DNA of 64,000 nucleotides from Petrosia ficiformis (lineage: Eukaryota; Porifera; Demospongiae; Haplosclerida; Petrosiidae): assembly GCA_947044365.1 (NCBI GenBank), contig OX345636.1, positions 11,861,809-11,925,808 on the forward strand. Reading direction: 5' to 3'. Each line of letters begins with the position of its first letter. The first letter of the stretch is position 1. This document shows positions 1-10,440 of this stretch, one piece after another. The translations under genes were made by a program, and so were the position numbers. Below the pieces are notes generated by a model that worked only from the letters and a program-made list of their open reading frames with translations, did not search any database and was not told the DNA's origin.

Positions 1-77
1 GGCTGTAATTGGTGGCTTTAACCACTTGAGAATTACTACTACGTCCTCTATTTTCACTTCATGCAAACAGTTATTAG

Positions 78-293
78 GAAGCATCATGTAGAAAAGAACA
101 GGATAAGTTATATGTGACTAGAAAACGATCTTTAGAATCTCCTCAGGAAGCATCATGTAGAAAAGAACAAAACAAGTTATCTATGACTAGAAAACGATCT
201 TTAGAAACTGTAGAGGAATCCGTTAAGAAAAAAGCTGCTGATAAGTCAACTAAAAGAAATTGTAGAGCCTCTCAAAGTGAACAAAAAAAGTAA
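78..293 (+). CDS. lysine-rich terminal exon with 23-residue tandem repeat
   Basis: An open stretch of 71 codons and a stop follows a plausible acceptor (ttattag) at 75-77. No ATG starts it, so it reads as the last exon of a gene entering from the left edge. The first 46 residues are two copies of a 69-bp (23-residue) direct repeat at period 69 (starts near 76 and 145), each containing CRKEQ..L and TRKRSLE; a basic tail rich in Lys, Arg and Ser follows. Comparable 20-25-residue basic repeats with RKR.(S/A).E are known in animal Helitron-associated and other transposon proteins, so transposon origin is possible but unproven. The two units differ mostly by single substitutions that keep the frame, which supports coding. 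Function not recognised. Confidence 0.45.
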   Translation, partial: EASCRKEQDKLYVTRKRSLESPQEASCRKEQNKLSMTRKRSLETVEESVKKKAADKSTKRNCRASQSEQKK

Positions 294-502
294 TCAAGCA
301 AAACAGATAAACACTTTAGCAATGTATATTAATTAGTGTAATAGTCATCTTTATAATTATATATGATTGACACCCATACAAATGAACAATGATCATGTAC
401 AATATGTAATTCAGTTCACATAAATAATTATTTTAAAATTATTTCACGCAAGTGCAATTCAGCTTTGCCACGTAGGCAAGGGTCCCGTCCTGACGGCGCT
501 CG
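294..502. other. AT-rich spacer, no gene seen
   Basis: AT-rich non-coding sequence after the terminal exon. No open frame, repeat family member or RNA gene was recognised. Confidence 0.5.
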
Positions 503-1655
503 TTTACAAATGTTTCAACTAGCCCTAATCATAGTTTAGGCCATGTTGGCCATCACGTGACAAATTTAGTAATAATTTGCTACTGTGGCAGCACTCAAAT
601 GTTTAGCATCTAGAAATGACAATAATGATTATTCCAAATTCATATAGCAATAATTATGTGGAAGTATGATTAGTTCTTGTAGGAGATCAACACCTGTCTG
701 ACAATCACAAGGATTGCTAAAAAATCTTCTAAGCGCTTCTTGTTCTGGCCTTGGTAAACTTGTTTTATGTAGATATTCCATTCATCTTTGCAAAATTTAT
801 AAAGGCGAATCTGTATAAAGAGGTAATTAGGTAGGATGAGGTAGAGTTATGCACATACAATGTAACCTGGATCTGAGTAAAAGGCCTTATACGTGACACA
901 TGAACATTTTTGAACACTTCTCCACTCATTATTCCACTATTTTATTTTACACAGGTAGTAAAAAAAATATAACCCTGAAATTTCTATAACTCCATCGTTT
1001 TATATTTGTAAAAAAAATTTACTAACTTCTTGCAAGCAAGACAAAATTCCTATTTGTAGTCACGGGTTTAACATTAAAAAATTTCATTGCCATTTTCTCA
1101 GATCCAATCACAAATCTTTTTACCTCACAAGGTGTCGATAAAAAACTTAACATCAGATTGTTTCCCTCCTCTAAAAAACCGATCAGTGATGCTAACAACA
1201 GCTGACCAACCCCCCCTTTCTCTAGCTGAACTATGATCTACAGTTAGTACTTACCTCTGCTATCAGGATTTGTAGCAGAGTTACAAATAGCTACATCAGG
1301 TGTCCCCTTTAAAAAAAAAAGTTACAAATTATTACAGTACTATAATATATAACACTGACATAGATTTCAATGGTTTCTTCGGAATCTGCCTTTACAGCAT
1401 AGCCCACCATATACAACATCTGGTTTGGCATGTTTGTAGTTGACATAAGATATATAGAGAAAAAAAGTATCCCTATGACTGCTTTGTGGTGTCCAGCATT
1501 CAGTAATCATGGCTAACTTTATGATGCCTGAAACACATCAGTCTATTATAGTTATTATTTTGATTATCTACTCTGTTTACCTTTTAAAGAACCTTGTAGA
1601 ACTTCAGGATTATATTTCAGGTAGCTATCAGTTCCAGTTCTACGTAAGCTACACG
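503..1655. repeat. interspersed repeat family B, copy 1
   Basis: About 1.15 kb collinear with 22798-23990; both start near a shared CAACTAGCCCTAATCATAG and contain the same CATCACGTGAC, TGTCTGACAATC and GTGGTGTCCAGCATTCAG landmarks. Shorter pieces recur near 24955-25140 and 51925-52150. No long conserved frame was seen; the small open frame at 1509-1703 lies inside the repeat and is interrupted in the other copies, so it is probably not a gene. Likely a non-autonomous transposon or a segmental duplicate. Confidence 0.6.
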
Positions 1656-1699
1656 GCTACAGAGACCCCAACCCAACCCTCAACCCAACCCCCAATTAA

Positions 1700-2230
1700 A
1701 TGAATGTTACGTCTCTCGCTCCGACTCTGTTCTGTACCTGTTCTAAATGCCTTCAGCAGTTTGCTAGGCAAGCATAATACCTTCTAAGTATAGTACAATA
1801 CAGACTCATTATATGTCTATCTCTGAGATGTTAGCTGGGCTTCTCTCTATATATCAGTTAGTCTTGTCCGTCTCTATCTAGTCTTGTGCACGTCAAACTT
1901 CTACTTGCATGAGAATCTCTATCAGATGTTAGCTTGGCTGGGTTGGGCCTTTAGTGTTGTCCGTGTTTGTCTATGTCAGTCTTTATCCAAATAATTATAC
2001 TGAACTCTCTTTCTACTACTGTTTCCAAAGCTCTTCTCTCTTTGTCTAATTGTGTTGCTGATTATTGTCTATCTCTTCTCCAATCTTCTTTATGAACGCA
2101 CAAATACTGTTAATGCTTTCTTTTATTAGGTCACGTTGATCAAATCATTGTGTCAACTTCAAATTTCTGGGTCTTTGTTGCGGTTGAATTTCACAGACAG
2201 ACAACGGTAATTATTTATAGATTATATATT
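1700..2230. repeat. interspersed repeat family H, copy 1
   Basis: CT-rich sequence (TCTCTCGCTC, CTCTGTTC) ending in GGGTCTTTGTTGCGG-like sequence and a run of cagacagacaa. Related copies: 9810-10440, 25840-26830 and 29940-30430. The terminal motif also occurs inverted at 24089-24145, so the family probably has terminal inverted repeats. No transposase seen. Confidence 0.5.
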
Positions 2231-2339
2231 ATAGTTCGAACCCGTGGGAAAGCAATTATAGGGATGGCCCTTTGGGACAAAAAAATATGAAATTCAGATA
2301 TCCCCTAATGTAACAGTCATGACACAGAAGCTTACTCAC

Positions 2340-2503
2340 GTTAACAATTCATTAATGTCCCATATTGCAATTTTTAGTACAGCACACATGAAAGGCTTAA
2401 CAGAGTCATCAGAGTACTAATACTTTTCGACAAGCCTAAATCGTTCCAACAAGTCATGTAAAACGACTGCGAAACTTCCTATATCCTTTTCAAAGTAGAA
2501 GTT
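2340..2503 (-). pseudogene. decayed copy of an unknown-gene exon (parent at 26941-27104)
   Basis: Read on the minus strand, an acceptor (acttcag) precedes 164 nt that end at a gtgagtaag donor, as in the exon at 26941-27104. EKDIGSFAV, YSDDSVK and IAIWDI are retained, but a TAG replaces a glutamine codon after the VEKY motif. The flanks (family H on the left, and the AAATTCAGATATCCCC stretch) are duplicated too, so the exon was copied as part of a segmental duplication (about 1700-2535 versus 26250-27140). The stop and lack of neighbouring exons make it a pseudo-exon. Confidence 0.6.
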
Positions 2504-2573
2504 CTGAAGTATGAAAGAAAAGTAAAATCAGTGACACTATTCGTTATCATTCTCTCAATATGGTTCTTTTTAG

Positions 2574-3948
2574 GCTTGATGAAAAGCTTGATGATACTGC
2601 AAATTTCTTCTATTCAGTACATGGCAGAAATGTTGGTGAAGGTGAGAAAAGACAGATGAGCACTTTGCAGCTTCTGAGGAGTTTTTTTTTGTTGCAAGTC
2701 TCAGCTTTGTACTCCGCTCTTTGAAGGAGTTAAAAAGCATGGTAGACCGCACTTTATAGTCATTGGTACTTGCTATGATGAATATAAAAGGCTTCAAAAA
2801 AAATAATAAGCTTAAAGAGAGCCTTGACAAGAAGAATGAGTGTCTTCATAATGAGCTTAAGAATTATGAAGATGTCAGACATGATTACACCAAAGGTAAA
2901 GATCTTTCCAGTTAACAATATGGGTAGAGGTAGAAATGAAGAAGAGATTGCTGAAAGAATCCGACATATTACAGGTCGATCTGAAATTCCTGCACGATGG
3001 TTCCTCTTCCAGATAGAGCTAAAATCAAAAACAAAAGAATGATAAGCCTTGATGAATGTCTTGAGATTGGAAAGTCGGTTGGTATGCAATGTAAGGAGGT
3101 ACTGGCTGCTTTGTGGTACTTCCATAGTCTGTCCATTTATCTCCACTTCCCTGGTATTCTATCTCATGTGGTGTTTCTTGATCCACAAGTGCTATTTGAT
3201 ATGCTGTCTCAGATAATTGCTGTTTGTTATGGAGATGATCGTTTGAAGATTCCTTTTGTTTTAAGACACAATTAAGAGTCTTAAAACAAAAGGAATCTTC
3301 AAACGAGAGTTGCTAGACACCATGGAATTCGAGGAGGATGTTTTCTCTTGTGATGATTTCGTAAAGTTAATGGAAGGCTTACTAATCATACATGTATCAC
3401 AAATCCCACACGACACAAGATATTTCATTCAATGTGTTCTGGATATAATTGATGATCCATTTGAAGATATTGGTGATGCTATTGAGCCTCTATATCTAAC
3501 ATGGGATGATGAATTGATTCCTAATGGTCTCTTTACATCACTTGTAGTCTTTCTCATGGGGATGTTTCTCCAACTCAATTTCAGTTAGTTAATGATGTTT
3601 ATCGTAATAAAGTTGTTCTGATGTGTCAAAATTTTGGTGGCATTCTACATTTACTAGATGAGGTCAAATTGTTAACTATACGCTACTTCGGTCCATCTTT
3701 TAACTGCTTCAATATTCGTCATATGATTCATCAAGGTATAGAATCAATTGTCTAATCCTTTAGCTGGACTGATTCTCAGTGGCTTCTGCACAGGAAGGAT
3801 TTCGATGTAAAATAGAAAGATGCACAAATTCCTCATTCCATCTTTGCCATCTAATTAGCGAACATGAGGAAATGCTCTTCTGTAATGTAAGCAACGTCAA
3901 ATGCTCAGCTGATAAGACCAAACATCTGTCCTGGTTTCATGAAGGTAT
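2574..3948 (+). pseudogene. ROC/COR-family (death-domain-associated) gene fragment, broken
   Basis: After an acceptor (ctttttag, ending at 2573) the plus strand reads, with frame changes and stops: LDEKLDDTANFFYSVHGRN (2575 on), FIVIGTCYDEYKRL (about 2755), FPVNN followed by an EEIAERIRHITG helix (2900-2990), a winged-helix-like COR segment with ARWFLFQIEL, SLDECLEIG, ALWYFHSL and HVVFLDPQVLFD (2990-3215), then GIFKRELLDTMEF and CDDFVKLMEGL (3290-3390), a C-terminal IRHMIHQGIESI stretch, and a Cys/His-rich end (SSFHLCHLISEHEE to LSWFHEG) before a gtatga donor. The order fits the large ROC/COR protein family, with no catalytic domain visible, that is expanded in sponges and cnidarians. Stops and shifts near 2660, 2810, 2915, 3270 and 3590 show it cannot make the full protein. 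The upstream GTPase part is missing. Confidence 0.7.
3240..3305. repeat. perfect 28-bp inverted duplication inside COR pseudogene
   Basis: 3240-3267 and 3278-3305 are exact reverse complements, 28 nt each, separated by 10 nt. The right arm is genuine coding sequence (it reads into GIFKRELLDTMEF), while the left arm breaks the frame, so the left arm is the new copy. This pattern fits replication template switching better than a transposon. Confidence 0.85.
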
Positions 3949-5088
3949 GATGTTATTGTTTTGTATTCCACTTCCTCATTCATAAAATGAGAGTTTACAT
4001 GTACATGTATATATAATTATGAAGGACGCTTTTTCTGTATTGTATTAAAACTGCAGCATATATCAGAGAGTACTCTCTATGTAGGGATGGCACGGAAAAA
4101 AATGGCCGCCCATACATTTCAATTGCAAGTGATGACCTGTAATCTCTGGTAATATATACAGATAAGTTTTAATACACACCTACCTATTCATATCTAGTGT
4201 TTTTATGACTACCAACACCTTCTAGATGGCCAAAGATTGTCGTTATGGTAGAGAACCAGCAAGTGGCAAAACTAGCATTATTATTATTATTATTATTATT
4301 TTTCAGACAAATAATTTTTTTTGTTTGTTGAAATATCACAATGATTCTAGCACCATTCCAATCGCATTTATAGTAAAATGCTGGTCTACAAGTATCGAGA
4401 TGATATCTGCAGATACTGTGAACGAAGACAGTTTCAACGACTACAAAGATTTGATCTCGAATTGGACGCCATTTTCCTAAGAGGAATTTAATTACGCATG
4501 TGCATTCGTGTACTCGGCACATGGTAGCTGAAAAGGTGGAAGTGCTTGTTGCATAAGCATAGTGATAAATATTTGTGAGCAAATACATTTTTATAATAAT
4601 GAATATAATAATTATATAATAAAGCCATTGTATAATAATATTGTATACTATGATAACCATTGGAATACTGAACGGTTGACACAGTGGCTGACACTACTTC
4701 TTGTAGGATGGCGGACAGTGCTGTAAATGAAGTAGAGAATATACATCATCTGTAAGTGAAAGAGAATGATAATCAATACATAAATACAAAAGACTGACTT
4801 ATTGATGAACCAATGTTAATGCATTTATGATTGTACGATTTCATAATGATCTACAAAAACACCATTCACAAAAAAAAAAAAATGGAAACAAGAATTATAA
4901 AAAACGTTTTCAATAAAAGTGAAAGAAGATGTAGGGATGTCAAAACCCAAAAAGCATGCAAACAAGGTTGGGAAGCTAACATAGGACCCAAAATCACTTC
5001 CATATAACCCTACATAAATACAGCTCTTTGTATTTGGTTTTATAGCAGTGTAAGTACTTATGTAGGGTTATATGGAAGTGATTTTGGG

Positions 5089-6090
5089 CAGAGGCGGATC
5101 TATGGGGGGGCCAGGCCCACCCAAACATTTTGTCTCGCCCACGTTACTTTATTATGTCAAGCACGTGTATAACCAAACATACCACATTGTTTGTACAAGT
5201 GTTTTGTAATATCAGAATATATATAAGATGTCAAAGCAGCTTACATTATTTGATCTGTCTAGAGGCAAGTACTACAGAATACATAATATTACATTTATAT
5301 AACAATAGACTACTGCACAACATCTGGAGTGATGTTGACCTTCTTAACTTCATAACTTGTAGGTAGAAGTGTATGTAGACCTACTATTACACCAGAACCT
5401 GTCACAACTGATGATGATCAAAGCCATCCAGTTGATGTTAACGAGACTGAAGTATCAGGTGAAAGTGACACAGAGAGAGACAGAGATGATAATACATTTC
5501 TTTATGAGCTTAATGCAAGATTTCAAGATAGTACTCTTATCATCATGAAGGGAGTATCAGCTTGTACACCTACATCATCAAATTTTCTCTTGTGTACTGA
5601 TCTTGAGTCATTTGCTGAGATGTACGCTGTTGATACTCGGACACTGGAGGTAGAAGTTAACTTGGTGAAGGCAGTTTTAGAGTCTCAGTCTACTGTTAAC
5701 ACGTTGGCAATCTTTAGAAGTTATCTTCACTCTTGTCAACCAGCTTACAACACGCTCTATTTACTAACTAAACTACAATAGCGGTGACTAGTGCTGAAAG
5801 TGAACGATACTTTTCTGCTCTCAAAAGAATTAAGACTCGTCTCAGAACTAGGATGGCAGAAGATCGCCTTTCAGATTTGGCTACTTCAGCAATAGAGAAG
5901 GAAGTAGCACAACAAGTGGGCTATGATAAAGTAATTGACGAATTTGCCTCTCTTGATAAGAATAGACGTTTTAGTGATGATCTGATTAGTGATAAACCAC
6001 CCATTAATTAATTAAGATTGACCACACCTCTATGAATAATTAGCGCTAGCATCAGGCCCACCTAAGAATTTTTTCCTAGATCCACCTCTG
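5089..6090 (+). mobile_element. hAT-family DNA transposon, 1,002 bp, with 8-bp target duplication
   Basis: Terminal inverted repeats CAGAGGCGGATCTA at 5089 and TAGATCCACCTCTG ending at 6090. Flanking 8-bp direct repeats ATTTTGGG (5081-5088 and 6091-6098) are exact. The insertion is confirmed internally: removing the element joins two sequences that complement the left hairpin arm of the host repeat. 8-bp duplications and CAG..CTG termini are hAT hallmarks. At about 1 kb the element is internally deleted. Confidence 0.9.
5228..6011 (+). pseudogene. hAT transposase remnant (ZMYM-like), C-terminal dimerisation domain
   Basis: An ATG at 5228 opens MSKQLTLFDLSRG, a plausible transposase N-terminus, but the frame is soon lost. 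From about 5400 acidic sequence (DDDQSH, SGESDTERD) leads into an open segment (FAEMYAVDTRTLEVEVNLVK, 5605-5665) and then, one frame over, TSAESERYFSALKRIKTRLR (5788-5847) and RMAEDRLSDLA. S/T-AE-SER-FSALKRIKT is the diagnostic hAT C-terminal dimerisation motif. A TAG after the TKLQ codons (about 5779) separates the two parts. The RNase H-like catalytic core is absent, so the copy is inactive on its own. Confidence 0.85.
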
Positions 6091-6376
6091 ATTTTGGGTC
6101 CTATGTTAGCTTCCCAACCTTGTTTGCATGCTTTTTGGGTTTTGACATCCCTACATCTTCTTTCATTTTTATTGAAAACGTTTTTTATTATTCTTGTAAT
6201 ATATAGAGAGAGAGAGAAGTTTGAGTACATCACTACTATCATCAATGTTAGAAACCCAATTGATTCAGTCATACAACTTCAGAGATAAATAATCATGCTA
6301 GAACAATAGCAAATATTAGTCTGGCATAGCTCGCAGACATTCTGCGGGTGTTTGCTGGTCTTTATTAATATTGTAT

Positions 6377-6600
6377 CAGAGAGTAAGGCAATACTCTCAA
6401 TGACGCAGAAAAGAAATGGCTACCCATACATTTCAATTGCAAGTGATGAGCTGAAATCTCTGCTAAAAGTATAGAGACAAGTCTTAATACACACATACCT
6501 TTTGATTCTAGTGTTTTTATGACTAACAACATCTTCTAGACTACAGATCTTCTTTAAGGTAGAAAACTGGCCAGTAGCAGAACTGGTAAAATTTTCATCA
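6377..6600. repeat. family A repeat fragment
   Basis: A partial copy of the first 220 bp of family A (CAGAGAGTA, CATACATTTCAATTGCAAG, TTTTATGACTA, ATCTTCTAGA landmarks in order), immediately right of copy 1. Confidence 0.6.
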
Positions 6601-6699
6601 TATTAAACTGAATTTTAACGAAGATTTGGCATATGACAGAGCATAGAACGCGCGTAGTACAAAAACGGAACTTTTTATTGACATATATACTGTAGATGA

Positions 6700-6880
6700 A
6701 ACCCTGGTGTGTCTGTCTGTCTGTTTGTGTGTGTGTCTGTGTCTGTGTCTGTTGTCTTGTGTCTGTCTCCTGTATGTGTGTCTGACTGTCTGTATGTTTG
6801 TGTTTGTGTACATGTGTATGTGCATACATATTTGTCTGCATGTGTCTATCTATGTCTGTGTGTGTGTATTAATAATTTAA
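6700..6880. repeat. TG/TCTG-rich microsatellite
   Basis: A run of tgtgtctgtctg-type units. The long open frames across it on both strands are products of the repeat and were not called as genes. Confidence 0.8.
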
Positions 6881-7154
6881 TACCTTTAATTATTAATATA
6901 CTTTCTTTAGGAATTGTTGAGGAATTCAGTAAAGCACAAGCACGTATTGATCAACTACCAGAAGGAGAAATGAAAACATTTGCAGACTATCATTTGCATC
7001 TTGTAATTCAATTGCAAAACTTGCTCAAGAAATTATCAAGAAATCAAATAATAATCCAAAAGAAATAATGACTAGTAGCAGAGAAATGACAGTCCAGTAT
7101 GGAAAACTGGTAGACTCCACACAAGGAGCATTAGCAACAATAGACTCTGATGAG

Positions 7155-7225
7155 GTATGTACATGTACATGTACATATACACATTATACATATACACATT
7201 ATACATATACACAATATACATGTAC
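7155..7225. repeat. TACA-rich tandem repeat at start of talin-like intron 1
   Basis: Short units of acatatacacattat begin immediately after the exon-1 donor. Non-coding. Confidence 0.7.
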
Positions 7226-7235
7226 AATCAGAGTG

Positions 7236-7430
7236 AAGCTGTTATGGTGCACCATTGGCCTAAAGAGCTTCTTATCGGCACTGCACAGTTCTCTCTTTTT
7301 GGGCCAGATGGAGTAAGTAATTATGATTATATTGTAACCAACAGCATTAACTGTTTGTTAATTGGCTTAAGGTGTCTTCCTGATGGTGCACACACTAACC
7401 ATCGTTGAACCAATGCTTGTGTATCAAAAC
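7236..7430. repeat. repeat family F (MITE-like), copy 1
   Basis: About 190 bp shared with 15297-15495, 50330-50510 and 59050-59235: GGTGCACCATTGGCC, AAGAGCTTCTTA, AATTATGATTATA, CAGCATTAACT, and a CTTCAAAAC-type end in other copies. Inverted ends (TTTTGAAGCAT versus ATGCTTCAAAA) suggest a small DNA transposon. Lies in talin-like intron 1. Confidence 0.6.
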
Positions 7431-8127
7431 CACTGTGTACAATGTACATGTATAATTAATTACAAAAAATGTATACTAATAATGATAATTATAGTACATG
7501 TAACAAACAAGTTTAATACTATGACTATAACACTTACAGTAATAGCTTACAACCATTGAACAACATGGTGTCACAAAATAAAGGATGCTGTATTCACTAG
7601 CAACATGGAGTAAGCAACTTGTTGCCAACTTCAAAGTTGCCTAGTGGATTGTAGGCTTTAATTTTAAAAGGTATATGTAGTATGAACAGACTGTGTTTGT
7701 TTGTATTAATGCTTTGGAACAGAAAGAGTTGTTTTGACTCTCAATCAGTTATTTTAACACACAGGCTTGAGCCCCATAATATTTGTATTTCATTAGTAAA
7801 ACAACACTAATTGTATCCAATGATTATTATACAGGATCGTTTGTATATAATTGCAAAGAAACCCATAGTTACTACTGTTATATATTTAATGAGCAAACCT
7901 TGTGAATGTTAATACTTAGCAAATTGGGAAAACATTTTTTTATGCCCTATCAAAAAGTGTTTAAAAGTACTTCAACAGTATTTGCAAATTATCAGAGGAC
8001 TTAAGTGCAAACTAACAAGCACAGTCACTTTAGCATTCTTAAGTACATGTACATGTACATAACTACATGTACACGTGTACAACTACCAAAGTACCCTATA
8101 TATTAATTAGTACTAAATATTTTTCAG
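7431..8127. other. talin-like intron 1 remainder, no further gene seen
   Basis: AT-rich intron sequence up to the tttttcag acceptor. Scattered TACATGTA palindromes near 8043-8075. Nothing else recognised. Confidence 0.5.
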
Positions 8128-8284
8128 ATTGCTGTTCGTCTCCAGCAGACAGTTCATGGATTAGGAAATGCCTCTATACTAGCAAGAGAGGGTGCTATAG
8201 TACAGAGGCTCCTGATGATAAAGTAATGAAACGTTCACTCATGGATCAAGCCAGGATTGTAACAGAGGAGGTAATGGATTGACT

Positions 8285-8410
8285 GGAATTACTAATACAT
8301 GTACACCTGTAGTCTTGTACATGTACACCAGTACTCTTGTACATGTACACCAGTACTCTTGTACATGTACATGTATACTTGTAGTGTACATGTACATGTA
8401 TACATGTAAT
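8285..8410. repeat. 22-bp minisatellite, about 3 units, in talin-like intron 2
   Basis: Units of about 22 bp (tacatgtacaccagtactct) repeat three times and dissolve into TACATGTA-rich sequence. Confidence 0.75.
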
Positions 8411-8552
8411 CATATTTTATATACAAAATAGTGCTGAAACGAATAAAACATTTTGTATTCAAATATTTGCTGTACTTCATGATAAAACAGTTTAAGCTAG
8501 ACAAGTGTAATATGTTCTAAGTATAGTAGTGTAGTACGGTCATTGAAAGAAT

Positions 8553-9770
8553 CAGAGAGTACAGTGGTACTCTCTGTGTAGGGATGGCACCGAATAAAAA
8601 TGGCCACCCATACATTTCAATTGCAAGTGACAAGCTGAAATCTCTGGTAATATATACAGATAAGTTTTAATACACACATACCTTTTCATATCTAGTGTTC
8701 TTATGACTACCAATGCCTTCTAGATGGCCGAAGATTGTCATTAAGGTAGAAAACTGGCAAGTGGCAAAACTGACAAAATCTTCCATCATAATATTATTAT
8801 TCATATTATTTTGCAGACAAATGATTTTTTTGTTTGTGAACTATCACAATGATTCTAGCACCATTCCAGTCGCATTTATAGCAAAGTTTTGGTCTACAAG
8901 TATCAAGATGGTATCTTCAAATACTATGAAAAAAGACAGTCTCAGCAACTACAGAGATTTGATCTCGAATCAGACGCCATTTTCATAAGTGATTGAGCCA
9001 CATGGTATTAATTCCACATGCGCATTTGTATACTCGGAACATGGAAGCTGAAAAGGAGAAAGTGCTTGAATCATAAAATTTGTGAGCAAATACATTCTTA
9101 TAATAATGAATATAAAAATTATTAATATTAAAGCCATTGTATGTATATATATATATTATATACTATGATAAGCATTGGAATACTGAATTGCTGACACAGT
9201 GATGACACTACTTCTTGTAGAACTACAGATAGTTCTGTAAGTTAAACAAAGAATAGACATCATCTGTAAGTATAAGAGAATGATAATCAATTCATAAATA
9301 ATTGATATACATGTAGCTATATACATATACAAAAGACTTACTTGCATTGATGCATTTATGATTGAATGATTTCATAACTTACACCAGTATTTCTGCAATC
9401 CAAAACATATTCACACTATTCAAAAAAACAATGAAACAAGAATAATAATAAAAACATTTCCAATAAAAATGAAAGAAGATGTAGGGATGTCAAAACCCAA
9501 AAAGCATGCGAACAAGGTTAGGAGGCTAACGTGACCCAAATTAAACAAACCACTTCCATATAACCCTGCATAAGTACAGCTCTTTGTATTTTGCTTTTTA
9601 GTAGTGTACACTGTACATACTTATGTAGGGTTATATGGAAGTGGTTTGTTTAATTTGGGTCATATGTTAGCTTCTCAACCTTGTTTGCATGCTTTTTGGG
9701 TTTTGACATCCCTACATCTTCTTTCATTTTTATTGGAAATGTTTTTATTATTCTTGTTATTATCTAGAAT
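8553..9770. mobile_element. interspersed repeat family A, copy 2 (uninterrupted), with 140-nt hairpin
   Basis: Collinear with copy 1 at 4064-6290 but lacking the hAT insertion. Its hairpin arms are about 9430-9570 and 9612-9758 with a loop of about 40 nt; the arms share GTAGGGATGTC, AAAAGCATGC and ACTTCCATATAACCCT. The copy lies in the talin-like intron 2. No conserved protein. Confidence 0.7.
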
Positions 9771-9809
9771 CATGCATAACATTTATATACAATGTACTAC
9801 GAATAAATG

Positions 9810-10440
9810 TATTGTAATTTTCAATTATAATAAACTAAATGTTACATCTCTCGCTCTCTCTCCCTCTTCCACTCTGTTCAATCTTCTCTGTACTTGTCTT
9901 TCCTGTTCTAAACACCTCTTTCTTTGCCTGACTCTTTCATCTTATCTTTGTTCATCACTCTGTCTACCATGTTTTTCTGCTTGTGTAAAATTGTTCTTGC
10001 TACTACTTGATTATTAAATTCCAACTTGTCACAGTCAAACAATTACAGACACATAGACAGTACATACTGTTGGGTCTGCAAAGACCACTGTTATTTTGTG
10101 AAACTCGATATTCTATTCTAGTACACTCACACAATTTTTGAAATGTCTCATACTTCCATTGACACAAAAATGCATTTCAGAAATGTCATCTTTTTATACT
10201 TCCATTGGCCAACTTTGAGTTTTTTTAACTTTATTCCGTTCTTTTCTCTATTAATCGTAAAATATTTCTCCTAATCGGCTTATCTTATTTTTCTCTAACC
10301 ATCTGATTATCATCTATCTCTCTTTTTTAACACACAAATGTCAAATTTACTGTCAATGCTTCTTTTTATTAGTTTTCTGGGTCTTTAATGCGAGGGAATT
10401 TGTGACAGACAAGGGTATTATGATTTGAATAAAGTTCAAG
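9810..10440. repeat. interspersed repeat family H, copy 2
   Basis: CT-rich copy with TGTTACATCTCTCGCTCTC, TTCAATCTTCTCTGTACTTG and the terminal GGGTCTTTAATGCG / TGTGACAGACAA motif. Interior is rearranged relative to 25840-26830. Confidence 0.5.

Larger units (their letters stand above)
4064..6290. mobile_element. interspersed repeat family A, copy 1 (split by a hAT insertion)
   Basis: Starts at CAGAGAGTACTCTC, contains TAGGGATGGCAC, and continues into a long hairpin segment whose arms are 4882-5080 and 6099-6196. A sibling spans 8553-9770; shorter pieces lie at 6377-6600 and 39454-39990. The hairpin arms (about 140 nt in the intact sibling) share landmarks such as AAAAAGCATGC and its complement. 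A hAT element sits at 5089-6090 between the arms. The family encodes no recognisable protein; short open frames inside it differ between copies. Confidence 0.65.
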
